Assembly: GCA_004026145.2 (NCBI GenBank)
Contig: CP034995.1
Span: 5,444,513 to 5,508,512 of the forward strand
Direction of reading: 5' to 3'
From: Takifugu bimaculatus
Lineage: Eukaryota > Chordata > Actinopteri > Tetraodontiformes > Tetraodontidae
DNA: 64,000 nt
The position numbers and the translations under genes were made by a program. Under the pieces are notes generated by a model that worked only from the letters and a program-made list of their open reading frames with translations, was not told the origin of the DNA and ran no database searches. Positions 51,817 to 62,573 of this stretch are shown here, in pieces (the stretch's first letter is position 1; the number at the start of each line of letters is the position of its first letter).

Positions 51817-52430
51817 CTAATTTCTGTTGTTACAGCCTTCCAATTTCTGCTGAATGTTTCGGTATCTCAAAAGTTCCTCGTCAGAGACAGATGGCTGGAA
51901 GGACTCCAAAGCTGTCGTGAAATCTTCAGGACACAGAAGGAGCGGCGAGTCTTCACCATCCTCACCTGAATTTGATTGACAAACACTACTGAGCACGTCT
52001 GACACCAGCTAACACCAAAGGTTTCTGCTGTGTTCTCACCACCCTCCATGAAGACCATCTTCCTCTTGATGGCCACCATCATGGTATCTGAGCACAGAGC
52101 GTACAGGTCGGCGCCACTCATGTGGGCGGGGCAGCGTTCCACTACCTGCTGCAGGTTTACGGTAGGATCCAGTTGGAACCTGGACAGCAGATTCACAACA
52201 GTTTCACCTGATCAGGTAAAGAGCCACGTATGTGTGTGAAACAGGCTCTGGGCCAGCAGAGGGAGCCCTACTCACTTTCTCAGGATGGCCTGTAAAACAT
52301 GCAGCTGAGTCTCAGGCTCCTCGCTGAGCCCAACGAAGACCAGCTTATCCAACCTGAAGAACACACAGTTTAACGTGAGTGAGAGTGTGAGAGTGAGAGT
52401 GTGAAAGAGAGAGTGAGTGAGTGAGTGAGT

Positions 52431-52498
<68 letters not shown>

Positions 52499-55400
52499 CA
52501 CCTGCCAGGTCTCAGCAGTGATTGGTCAAGCAGGTCTGGACGATTTGTGGCTCCAATGACAAAAACACCAACAGCTGAGCTCAGAGTGTCAAGTTCAGCC
52601 AGCAGCTGAGATACAACCCTGCAAACAGCCCAGCACAGCCTTTACTGGGGCCCACGAACACATCCTCACCTGTTCAACAGACCCTCACCTGTCCATCACA
52701 CCTCCAGAGTCTCCAGTGCGCCCCCTGTTGGGAGCCAGAGAATCCAGTTCATCAAAGAAGATGATACAGGGAGCTGCTGCACGTGCTCTGGAGAACACTG
52801 TACGTGTGCACACACACACAGGTTGGGTGAGGTTAGGTTATATAGATATAGACATATTTGATGGAATCAAATAATCTGTTTTTGATTCATGTCATTATGA
52901 ACTAACAAACTTTCCTAAATGTTAACAAATGCTAAGTGCAACACTGGCAGATGTGAACACAGGCATAAAAATAAAGGTTAAGTGAAACCTTCTCTGATGT
53001 TCTCTTCACTCTGACCCACGTACATATTGACGAGTTCAGGACCTTTAACACTGGAACACAGACATGCGCACACACACATAACCTGTCATCAGCATACTCC
53101 TCTTCCACTGACTGACTGCTGATGAATCAGCTCTTTCTACCTGAGGAAGGTCATTGAACACTCTGTAGCAACAGCTTTGGCCAGTAGAGTTTTTCCTGTT
53201 CCTGGTGGTCCATACAGCAGGATTCCAGTGCGGTTCAGACCCAGAACCAGCAACTCAGGGTGCTGCAGTGGCAGCTGCACTGTGTCTAAGATTTCTTTTT
53301 TTACCTGCTGTAGACCACCAACATCTTCCCAACGTACATCAGGGATCTGTTCACAGAGATATTACAGCCATATCTACTTGGACACCTCCCCCAGGGACAA
53401 CAAGAATCAACTTATATCACTTTGGGTGCCCCGACTGCTGTGGCCTGGACATCCTGCAGTGTCTCCAATGCTACAGTGAAGTCCTGGTTTAAGAGGGTCA
53501 CTCCACTGTTGCACAGCTCCTTCTGCTGTCCACCACTGGACAAACAAATTCAAAATCAACAGCAACAAAGTCCTTTCGATGATCACATCAATGCTAAGGT
53601 TATCAGAGTAAACAGCAAGCAAACACTCACCAGCTTTGCCTGAGTCTCCGACAGGCAGATCTCCCTGCTGCCACCACAAGAGCTGCCAGATCCCCCAAAA
53701 CAAACCCCTGATGAGAAACAACCACAAAACCAATCATCACAGGTTCTGATCCAGTGGTTTACAGCAGCTGTTGTGGAATCTCTGCAAAAGACCTCAATGT
53801 TGCTCTGCTGCCATCCACCTTCTGGCAGGGGTCTATTCTGTGATCTTACTCGTAATTAAAGGAAGCTGTCTGCTTGCTCCACAGAGTTGTTGGTAAACTC
53901 TGTGTTGATCAGGATCTACTGCAGGATAGTCATTTACCATGGTGAGTTTGGAAAGTTTCTCCAGGTTGACATCCATCCCCATGGACAATTTCTGGCTCAG
54001 ACTGCCAAGCATGATGTGCCTCTGTTCCTCACTTGGACTTTCCATGCCCACCTGGTGGACAAATGCTGCTGTGACGACTGCAGATAGATCTCTGGCCCTG
54101 CTGGTGGTTGCCACCACCGCCACCCTGAAACCCACACAGGCATCAGTCACAGAACACAAGCAGCTCTTCGCTAAACAACTGAGAGCCAAACCTGCTGGAG
54201 ATGCCACCAAGCAGCCGACAAAGAGCGCCTGTTATCCTGCCGTCCTCCTCGATGCCACCTCGTGGTCTGAGCAAGAAGTGCAGGTTCCTGAGCAGCAGTA
54301 CACAGGGCTGCACTGTGCCGACCCGCTGAAACACAGCCATGAGCTTTGCTTCAGATGCTGCTGCAGTGGCCGCCAGCAACGACACACAATTCACCTACAA
54401 CAAAGACCAAATTTGCTCTCTTACTGATGAATAACACATTTATATGTATAAGGTGTAACAGGCCCAGGTACCTTCAGCAGGTGGAGGTTCAGTCTGCGAC
54501 TGGCCACATTCAAGGCTGTTACTTTACCACTTCCTGCAGGTCCAGAGAGGATGATGGTGCAACCAGGAAGGACACTGCTTTAACCACAAACACCACCAGT
54601 TATTCAGAACAGCCATCACTGCTTCCTGTGGGTTTGTAGGTGAATTACCTGTGCTGCAGGTGTGGTGCTATGATGCTGCTGAGTAGGTTGATAGTTGGCT
54701 CAAGACCTGGAAAAGACAAACTGTTCCACAGAGACCCTCCATCTACGGAGCTGTGGGGGACAGTGCTGTTGTTGGATGCCCCCTGCAGACAGACATCACT
54801 GTTTCAGTCACTCAGTCTGTCCTGGTGCAGAAATCAAATGCTCCTCAACAAGTACAGATTCTGAATGTTCTTGTGTCCCAGTCTAATGTGGACCAAATCC
54901 AGACATGAGCATTTCATTTATGTAGGAACATGTGATCAGAGTTGAGCAGGAACATCTCAGACTTAGCATCCAACCAAAACCAGATCACTCACAATGTACA
55001 AACAGGTGTGCTGTCTGTCCGCAAGATAAGTTCCGTCCCCTTCGACTTCCTCTTCTTGCACACGTGAATACACGCCATGCACTTTGAAGAACACTGCTGG
55101 AAATCTGATACAGAAACACCATCCTAACAATCTTCCATCTTCTCAGATTTCTTTTAACTGTGGAACAAACTCAAAACTGAAAATTTGATTTCTCTCCATC
55201 TTCACAAAAAAATTACATACTAACATTTAACAGAGCTGATTAATTTAAAGTTAACTGGTGCTCCAGGAAGGAGTTTCAGTCCAACTGGAGGTTTAAAATA
55301 CTGCAGACGTACATTTGGACACCCTCTGAACTGTGTTCCAGCAGGTCTGGATGGTTTTCAGCTGGAACCGTCAGGATATCTCCCTGTGAAACCACCCTGA

Positions 55401-57665
55401 ACACACACACAACCACACCATCTAAATAACAGAACAAATAATGAACAATAACATTTTTTCACGGTCTAACAACTTTCCCTTTGGTTAGCATGTACCTCGG
55501 TGTGCTGAAGTGTTCAGACAGTAGGTTCTCATAGGAACTCAGACCTTCATACTGTGGTGACACAACCAGCTGAACATGAAGCTCGCTGGCAAACGGTGGG
55601 GCAAAGGAACGGCTGAGACTCTGAGAGCAGAGGCTGCCAACCACAACAGTAGGGCCCAATCTCTGAAAGTGGAAAGTTAAGTTAACCAAAAGTGCAAACA
55701 TGTTAACTGTGTGTCAGTTGGTTTCCAGTCCACCTTCATCTTTAGTGTGAAGCTCTTCCTTGGGACCTGTTCTCCTTCAGTCATGTTGAACCAGAGTGTT
55801 GATGATATGAAGCCATCTTCCTGATGTTTCTGTGTTTCTGGACTCTGGATCTGGTCTACAACTACAACAGAGACCAGCCTCTGAATCAACCCCCCTGATC
55901 TCCATAGTTTGACCCATTCATGGTTAAACAGCCCCAGTTGCAGCAGCAGCTGTTTGCTCACAAAGACACTGTTGTCCTCATCAATGCCAGTGGCTCCAAA
56001 GTGGTGCTGAGCATCCACTACCTTTACCTCCAGCCAACACTGCAGTGCCTGCAGCACACCACAGAACCTTGAGCTGAGAAGCCTCTGGCTGTCCAGCAGA
56101 CACCGACCTTCCCCAAGACCATCAGCATAATGAGCAAAGTCTGACATGCAGAGGCGGAGGGGTCTAGAGGGCAGAGGGTCCTGAGGGTCCATCAAATCAA
56201 AGCCGTCGGTTAGAACCACAGTGGTGTCAGCCGTGATCTGACCTTGCATCACAGGAGAACAGTCCAGGACAAGCAGCTCCACCTGAAAACAAGTTAGGCC
56301 AACAAAGCAACGCTTCAGTTCTTCCTTCTGTTTATCTTAAGATGTTAAAACTCACAATTGGAACCATTGTCATTCATCCATGTTGAAAGACTGTGGGTTA
56401 GGGTACCAAAAAACATTCATGCATTAATTTTGTATTTCTAGTCAATGTCATCCAAGGTAACCAATATAGAATTAGAGGTAGTGTGTGTTTCTGAAGATTT
56501 GTGTGTTCACACACACGTTAATCAATCAATCAATCAATCTTTATTTATATAGCGTCTTTTACAATCAAAATAGTTTCAAGGCACTTTCCAGAATCCCAGG
56601 GCCTAACCCCAGACAAGCAACAGTGGCAAGGAAAAACTCCCCTTTAACAGGAAGAAACCTTGTGCAGGACCAGGCTCATGTAGGGGGACCCTCCTGCTGA
56701 TGGCCGGCTGGGTAGAGAGGGGAGAGGGGGGAGGACAGGTAGATGATAGAATGGAGAGAAGAGGAGAGGCACAGAGCACAGAAACACATACAAAAATACA
56801 CTATTTATGCAAGCCGCCAGCCGAATGGGTCAGCGGGGCCTGAGGTCATCACGCAAGTTAGTGAAAGTGAATTTGACCCCTTCCTTGGCATACACAAGGA
56901 TGGAATTGGGAGTGGGTGTCTCAGCCCATCTCCCTTTCCGGAATTGGTCTAGTAACCGGAGGGTTGCTAGACCAATTCCTGCCCTATGAGCTGCGCCACA
57001 TAAATAAAGACATGAGGGAGGAAGGTCCAGTCCATCCTGGGCTCTCCAGAGGGAATTCCCTCCGATGTCACCTGTAACAAATTTCTTTCTACAGTAACCT
57101 ACTGAATACCAAAATCACGTTTGGTGTCAGCCTTTTGGCAGAACGTCTACGGGGTCCCGGTCAGTCCCACCTGTTCCGACTCCTCTCCAGGCAGAGGGTT
57201 TAGCGTCAGCAGCAGCGGCTCTCCCCGCCGGGCGAGCAGCAACTGTTGGCGGCGACAGAGTTCGTGCAGCCTGCAGGTGAACTGTCCGGCAGTCGCCCAG
57301 CGATGACTCTGTCTGCTCCGAGCTCCGAGCACCACTCTATCAAGTTTGACTGGCTCCGTAGCCCGTACGGTTCCGGTGCAGTCGAGGCCATAGAGTCCAT
57401 GGTATCGCATGAAAAGGCGGCTCGTGTGAAGACGTATTCGGCTTTGGGATTTCGCTGTGGTTCCCTCCTCGTTGGTGGGGTGAACACGCAGTAAAATTGT
57501 CTGGATAGTGGAGCCATAAGGCCGCTGCAGGCTAAAAAGGACGGTCTGAGAGTCGTTGTTATTTTGGAAGAGTAAATGGAACCAAGAGGTCGACAGTAAA
57601 ACATCTAAAGGACTCAGATGAGGCGGAAAACTATCTGTACAACACAACTCTGCCGGGGTCGCCAT
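51817..57665 (-). CDS. pex6: Peroxisomal biogenesis factor 6 (double AAA+ ATPase), complete
   Basis: With PEX1, PEX6 forms the hexameric motor that extracts ubiquitinated PEX5 from the peroxisome membrane. Coding exons, 5' to 3': 57171-57665, 55734-56282, 55496-55662, 55323-55396, 54993-55096, 54649-54782, 54472-54574, 54192-54394, 53938-54124, 53631-53707, 53421-53535, 53141-53346, 52989-53050, 52689-52797, 52502-52618, 52276-52353, 52040-52179, 51817-51965. Phases agree: 1022 aa (human 980). The N-domains are in exons 1-5 (ELHVQLVVSPQYEG). D1 has a variant Walker A (GPAGSGKVT) and VVATTSRARDL. D2 is canonical: LLYGPPGTGKTLLAKAVATE, CIIFFDELDSLAP, IGATNRPDLLD, LLRPGR. The end is SVSDEELLRYRNIQQKLEG. 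The ATG at 57665 is preferred to one five codons upstream for its GAAATGG context. The exon 11 donor (AAA/GTGATA) is weak. Confidence 0.94.
52394..52496. repeat. GAGT/(GA)n microsatellite next to the pex6 exon 15 donor
   Basis: GAGTGA-type units pass into about 30 pure GA units, ending 5 bp outside exon 15 (52502-52618). On the transcribed strand the intron begins GTGAGTCTCTCTCTC. That donor is strong, unlike the ones at the sos1 and rcor3 repeats. Confidence 0.95.
56283..57170. other. pex6 intron 1 with an L2 tail
   Basis: The intron contains the L2 fragment listed next. The stretch 56770-57060 is unrecognised and includes an inverted pair of GGTCTAG/CTAGACC words at about 56945-56975. Confidence 0.5.
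56518..56765 (-). mobile_element. L2 LINE 3'-end fragment in pex6 intron 1
   Basis: Reversed L2 tail. It starts with ATCAATCAATCAATC units, then the complement of the 3' hairpin (CTTTATTTATATAGCGTC), the GGCAAGGAAAAACTCCCC block, and a purine-rich tract complementary to the family's CCTCT repeat. It lies in the same sense as pex6 transcription and is 5'-truncated. Confidence 0.88.
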
Positions 57666-57699
57666 TTCCTCCCGCGTCATCACTGAAACAGGAAATGCC

Positions 57700-58419
57700 C
57701 CCGAGTTTGAAGAGGAAACCCTGTTGGGCAAACAACGGTACTGCAAAGATGGCCTCGGTCACCTGCTTCCAATGGGCCCCCAAAAACTCTTTTTCTTAGG
57801 CTAACATTGTGAAAGAGATGTCAAGAACTCAATAAATGGTTTGTGGCCATATAAACCTACTGGTAGGGACTTTTTAATCACCCTTATTTAAATCATTATG
57901 TTCCCTATTCCGAGTTGTAGTGTATTATTAACGTTATGAAAGCGCTTCAGAACAACAGGATCGAGCCTGACTGCACATGAATGTGTGACCAATCCAATTA
58001 GATTCACTGCATGTTAGTATAGTGCAGTTAGAAGCTTAATTCGTAACATCTAATTATCTCAGATGAATGAATATCAGTAATATGTCTGTCATAAAGTTAG
58101 TATACTCACTGTTCAGACTTGAGTCAAGTTAGAAAGAGATTCACAGATTGGGCGTTCATGGTTCAATAACTCAACACAGAAACATTTGTAGTCAAAGAAC
58201 ACCTCATCTACAATGTAAACTATCAACTACAACCTGATATTGATATCATTAGGGCTATTACACAGATTAACACATCTAACAGAAACACATCACTGTTTGA
58301 TATTAGTTCCTGTGTTCTTGGGATTTTTCTCAAATTATTATATTATATTACTATTTATAATATAATATTATTTATAATTAGAATTTATTTAACCGCTGCC
58401 TCCTCTTCAGAGTCAGTGC
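57700..58419. other. sequence upstream of pex6, nothing recognised
   Basis: Includes the immediate pex6 upstream region, where a short promoter would be expected, and then AT-rich DNA without recognised elements. Confidence 0.4.
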
Positions 58420-58570
58420 TTGCAGCTACAACTACGAAAACTGTCGAGTGCGTCCGAGCGGTCGTGGGCGCGCTTTCCGAAAAGGCTACTTGGCCCCGTG
58501 GAGGTACGGAGCGTGCGCAGTGGCATTTTTCTCAGACCCGGAAGTCGATCGTTGTTTACTTCATGCGGCA
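58420..58570. promoter_or_regulatory. isolated CpG-rich block with NRF1-like and ETS-like sites
   Basis: About 150 bp rich in CpG stands out in AT-rich flanks (GTGCGTCCGAGCGGTCGTGG, GGGCGCGCTTTCCG). It holds GCGTGCGCAG, close to an NRF1 site, and CCCGGAAGTC, an ETS core. This looks like a housekeeping-type promoter about 0.8 kb upstream of the pex6 start. No associated exon was identified. Confidence 0.35.
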
Positions 58571-59391
58571 GTGTACTGACCACAACATTGTATAGGTTAA
58601 AATTTGATGGTCAAGTCTGTTAAAAACATAAAGATGTCCAATATATTAAAAAAAAAAAAGTAAAGTTTAAAGTAAAAAAAAATTACTCAATGGATAAAAG
58701 AAAGAAACAACACAGTTGAGCCTTGTTGTGGTTCTTTCGAACTCCATACTGTTAGCTGACTGCCTAGCCTCGCCCGAGAGAGAGAACGCGTCGTGAGGGC
58801 AGTACAGCCAGTGTCTTTTGTTGTTGGAAGGAGTGGAGGACTGCATTGTACGTGGGTGATAGGAAGTGCCTTAGCCCACCACCTCTGTTTAAGGATGGTT
58901 GTTCCAATTTGACATGGATAGCTTCATCCCTCTCAAACCAGCAGTCTTCTCTGGCCAGTATCTGTATTTGGCTGTCCTCAAAGGAGTGCCCGCTCTCCTT
59001 TAGGTGTAAGTGGACTGCTGAGTCCTGACCTGAAGAGGTGGCCTGTCTGTGTTGTGCCATTCTTCTGTGGAGAGATTGTTTAGTTTCACTAATGTACAGT
59101 TCCTTGCTTTCCTCCTGGCACTGTACAGCATAAACAACATTCCATTGTGTCTTGGTGTCTTGTCTTTCGGGTGTACCAGCCTCTGAGAGTGTTGCTTGGT
59201 CTGAGCTGAACCGGTATGTCGTGTTTCTGGAGGATCCTCCTAAACTTCTCAGAGACCCCGGACAGAAAGGAGATAGAAACGCTGTGGCGTTTGTTTCTCT
59301 CCTCCTCTTCTTTGCTGGGGTCTCGTTTTCTTGAGGTCTTGGTGAAGGCCCAGTCTGGGTAGCCACGTTTTGAGAGCTGTCTTAATGTGGG

Positions 59392-59783
59392 GTTCAGAAA
59401 CATGATCACCTGACAGGCCTCTGTCACCCCACTTGGAAATGGTCTCTTCTCCTCTCCTCCCCTCCCCTCCCTATTCTATCCTCTACCTGTTCTCTCCTCT
59501 CCTCTCCTCTCCTTTCCTCTCCTCTCCTCTCCTCTCCTCTCCTCTCCCCTCCTCTCCCCTCCTCTCCTACCTATTCTATCCTCTACCTGTCCTCTCCCCT
59601 TCTCCTCTCTCTCTACCCAGTCGGCCATCAGCAGGAGGGTCCCCCTACATGAGCCTGGTCCTGCTCAAGGTTTCTTCCTGCTAAAGGGGAGTTTTTCCTT
59701 GCCACTGTTGCTTGTTTGGGGTTAGGCCCTGGGATTCTGTGCCTAGAAACAATTTTGATTGTAAAAGATGCTATATAAATAAA

Positions 59784-59819
<36 letters not shown>

Positions 59820-59820
59820 T
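59392..59820 (+). mobile_element. L2 LINE 3' end inserted in the Penelope-like element
   Basis: It begins GGGTTCAGAAACATGATCAC, as in the L2 3' UTR at 27930, and runs through a CCTCT tract (59440-59620). It includes GGTCCTGCTCAAGGTTTC and the 3' hairpin region, and ends in TTGA units (59787-59820). It is 5'-truncated, opposite in sense to its host. Confidence 0.85.
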
Positions 59821-60614
59821 TTCCCCAGCGGGAACCCCTCACGGAGTGGTGGCGCCACCAAATACAGTCGGCACAGATTACCTCGCTTACTGGACCCACT
59901 TCTGTTTTGGCTCAGTCCTTTAGTTCGGGACTCTCTCCTGTTCGCTCTCTCTCTCGCTCTCTCCCCTCGCTCCCCTTCGCTCGGAGAAACGGCGCTGAGA
60001 CATAGTGGTGCCGCCGAGGCGACCACGGAGCTATTGCCTTTATTTTAGACTTTTAACAGTGTTTGTAAATTGTATTATCAACTTTATATTTACTCTTCTT
60101 AGGTTTTGTTTCTTTTCGTTTCTTGTTTGATGTTGTGTTTTTTTTAGACGATCTGGTCACAATTTATTTGCCTGTCTGTGTGAGGTGTGTGTGTGTGCGT
60201 GTGTGCTCGTCGCGTCTAATTGTTTACCACTGGAAATTTAATTGTTCCTTTTCTTTGTGGACAGGTGCTGCGGGCCACGGCGGGGACCAACCCCTGGTGG
60301 AGGGCGTTTTCATCACACCCCTCGTGTGTGGTTTTGTTTGCAGTGGCACGGGTGTTTTTAGTTTGTTTATCTCTCCTAATTGAGTTTTACCTGCCGGTGG
60401 GGCCCCAGCCCTGTCCACCCCTTTTGTTAATTTAACTTTTGTACAGCCGAGTTAACTTTTTGTTGAGTACTGGATTTAATAATAAAATTGTAGCACATAA
60501 CCCTCAATCCCATCTCTGCCGCTGTAGTAGAACCGAGTGATTGTTCACTGGTTAATTCCTGGGGTAAAATTCCCCAGGTGGCGTTGTGGTCAATTGTTAC
60601 ACCTCTCACACGCC
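59821..60614. other. unidentified insert next to the L2 tail
   Basis: About 790 bp between the L2 tail and the resumed Penelope sequence. It holds two similar GTGGTGGCGCCACC / GTGGTGCCGCCGAGGC patches near 59850 and 60005, a GT-rich patch (60184-60206), an AATAAA near 60480, and a hairpin with CTGGGG/CCCCAG arms around TAAAATT near 60560-60580. Not a family I recognise. Confidence 0.4.
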
Positions 60615-61490
60615 ACATGTAGGTTTTCTGTAGACTTCGATGGTGAGGGTTCTGTCCTCAGTGATCTTGACTGCAGTCCAGAAAGGCTTGACTGTTTCCT
60701 TTTACATCTTCCCGGGTGAATTTTACATGCTCATCTGTTTTGTTGAGGTTATTCGAGAACGCTTCCAATTCTTGTGTTCGAATTTTGACCCAGGTGTCAT
60801 CAACATATCTGAACCAGTGGCTTGGTGCAGTTCCTGTGAAGGCTGTCAGGGCCTGGGATTCCATCTTCTCCATATATAGATCGGCAACTATGGGAGATAA
60901 TGTTGAACCCATGGCACAGCCATGTTTCTGCCTGTAGAAGCCTCCTCTGTACTGAAAATAGGTGGTGTTCAAACACAGGTCCAGCATGGTGCAGATTTGG
61001 GCCGGTGTTAAGGCTGTTCTTTCTGGAAGATTCTTGTCCAATAGAAGGTGCTTGTGGATGGTGTCTATTGCGCTGGTGGTAGGGATGCACGTGAAGAGTG
61101 ATGTGACATCTTAAGATACCATAGTCTCTTCTGGATGTAGTTTGAGTCGACTGACCTTTTGAACAAAGTCTTGGGAGTTTCTCCACTCCTTCCAACAACA
61201 AACCAAACGTTCACACCATTTCAGGAGACCTGGTGACTCACCACCAAATGAGCCAGCAGACAAAGGGGAGACACCTCAACTGAAACTAGGTGAACGACCC
61301 TGCCAACGACTCTCGGGTGATCACCCAGATCATTAACATTCCAAAGGTACACAAGGGCTATAGTTTCAAGCACGGTCCCCAGCGAGTTCAGAACTGAAGA
61401 AGCCTTCTGGATAGAAGGCGAAACGTCTTCAAATAGAAGAAACACTGTCCAGTTGACAAAGAAAACTACCTTGGATTATTAATGTTCACG

Positions 61491-62573
61491 TGACTGTTTT
61501 TTATTTTTAATGATTTTAGTGAGTGTGGTCCTTACATTTAACTGAAATATTGAAATAAGTGAATGATTAAATAAATTAAATGAATGAAATTTGTTGCTAA
61601 CATCATTGTTGAACTAACTCTTCTTTTGAGTAAATTCAAAAACGCTTGAGAAAATTATTTCCTCTGTTTCTCATCACAACTGGCACAGTGATTAAACTAA
61701 TTAATCAGAACACAAATATCACTTATCCTCCATTGGTGCGAAAGTCTTTGAGTCTGACAGTGAACACAAAAGTAACACTGAGCATGACAGAACCTTTCTC
61801 AGCATCTTAGAAATGAGTAATAATGACAGCCAGCCTCCGCTGTCTTCTTTATTCCTCCTAAATATTGTACAAACAGATCCCCGTACTGTTAACAGGTCAC
61901 CACATGATCAACCCTGTACTCATCATGCATTAAAAAAGGAAAACAGCCAACACATCAGAACAGAATGATGAAATTCATACATCACAAGGTCAAAAATAAA
62001 GACATCATTATGGGAAAATGGGTCAATTATATACAATGTAGTGCATAAAGTAAATGTAAAAATCTTCCAAAATAGAATTAAAGCACACTCATTGTCATAG
62101 CATGAGGGAGGCAGAGGTGTATATTCTCTTTATATCTTTATACTGAGTATTAATACAGGATATATGTCATTTGTCAGATTAACATACTGCAGATTGGGAC
62201 CACTTCATATTTTAGGGGGTCTCTTAATGTCACCATGAAGTGAGAACTTAAGGATAGTGTTAACCATCAACAACTGGTAGCTTTGGGAGAACTTTTTTAA
62301 TCATGCAAAGTGATCCAAGCAGGAGATTGTCTGACTGGATGACTGTTCATGTTGTCTACCAGCAACAGTCCGACCACTCTTGTTCCAAAGATCCACATTA
62401 ACCGACCTTCCTTCCTTCTTTACTTCCTTTCTTGCTTCCCTCCCTCAGTGAGCACTTAGCCTGCTGCAGTGCTACCGTGAAGATTTCTGAAAACGTACAA
62501 AAACGCTTCAGTAAGGTATCCTTGGAAAATATATGAGGTGGATGAGCAAAATCAGCATCTAACATAGAATCTA
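61491..62573 (-). other. probable ttbk1 3' UTR
   Basis: Lies directly downstream of the ttbk1 stop on the minus strand. A TTTATT at 61848-61853 reads AATAAA in the gene's sense and would give a 3' UTR of about 720 bp. No transposon was recognised. Confidence 0.4.

Larger units (their letters stand above)
58750..61490 (-). mobile_element. Penelope-like retroelement, frameshifted and split by an insertion
   Basis: Minus-strand order. Terminal words sit near 61440-61490. Then comes an RT with DVTSLFTCIP after a stop near 61113, HGCAMGSTLSPIVADLYMEK, the active site RYVDDTWVKI and EVYRKPT, up to about 60618. A 1.2-kb insertion follows (59392-60614). The linker with KRGYPDWAFTKTS starts near 59385, and the GIY-YIG endonuclease lies at 58790-59130 (WNVVYAVQCQEESKELYIS, RRMAQHRQATSSGQDSAVH, KLEQPSLNRGGGLRHFLSP). 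At least two frameshifts separate the modules. RT plus GIY-YIG defines Penelope-like elements. About 45 codons between EVYRKPT and the linker are missing. Confidence 0.85.

Noticed and set aside
53407..53733. Alternative frame through pex6 exons 10-11 (VQWWTAEGAVQQ)
   Set aside because: The correct frame, fixed by phase, reads GGQQKELCNSGVTLLNQDF, which matches the PEX6 linker.
57678..57680. Upstream in-frame ATG for pex6 (MTREEMATP)
   Set aside because: Its context is weaker than that of the ATG at 57663-57665 (G at -3 and G at +4); it remains possible.
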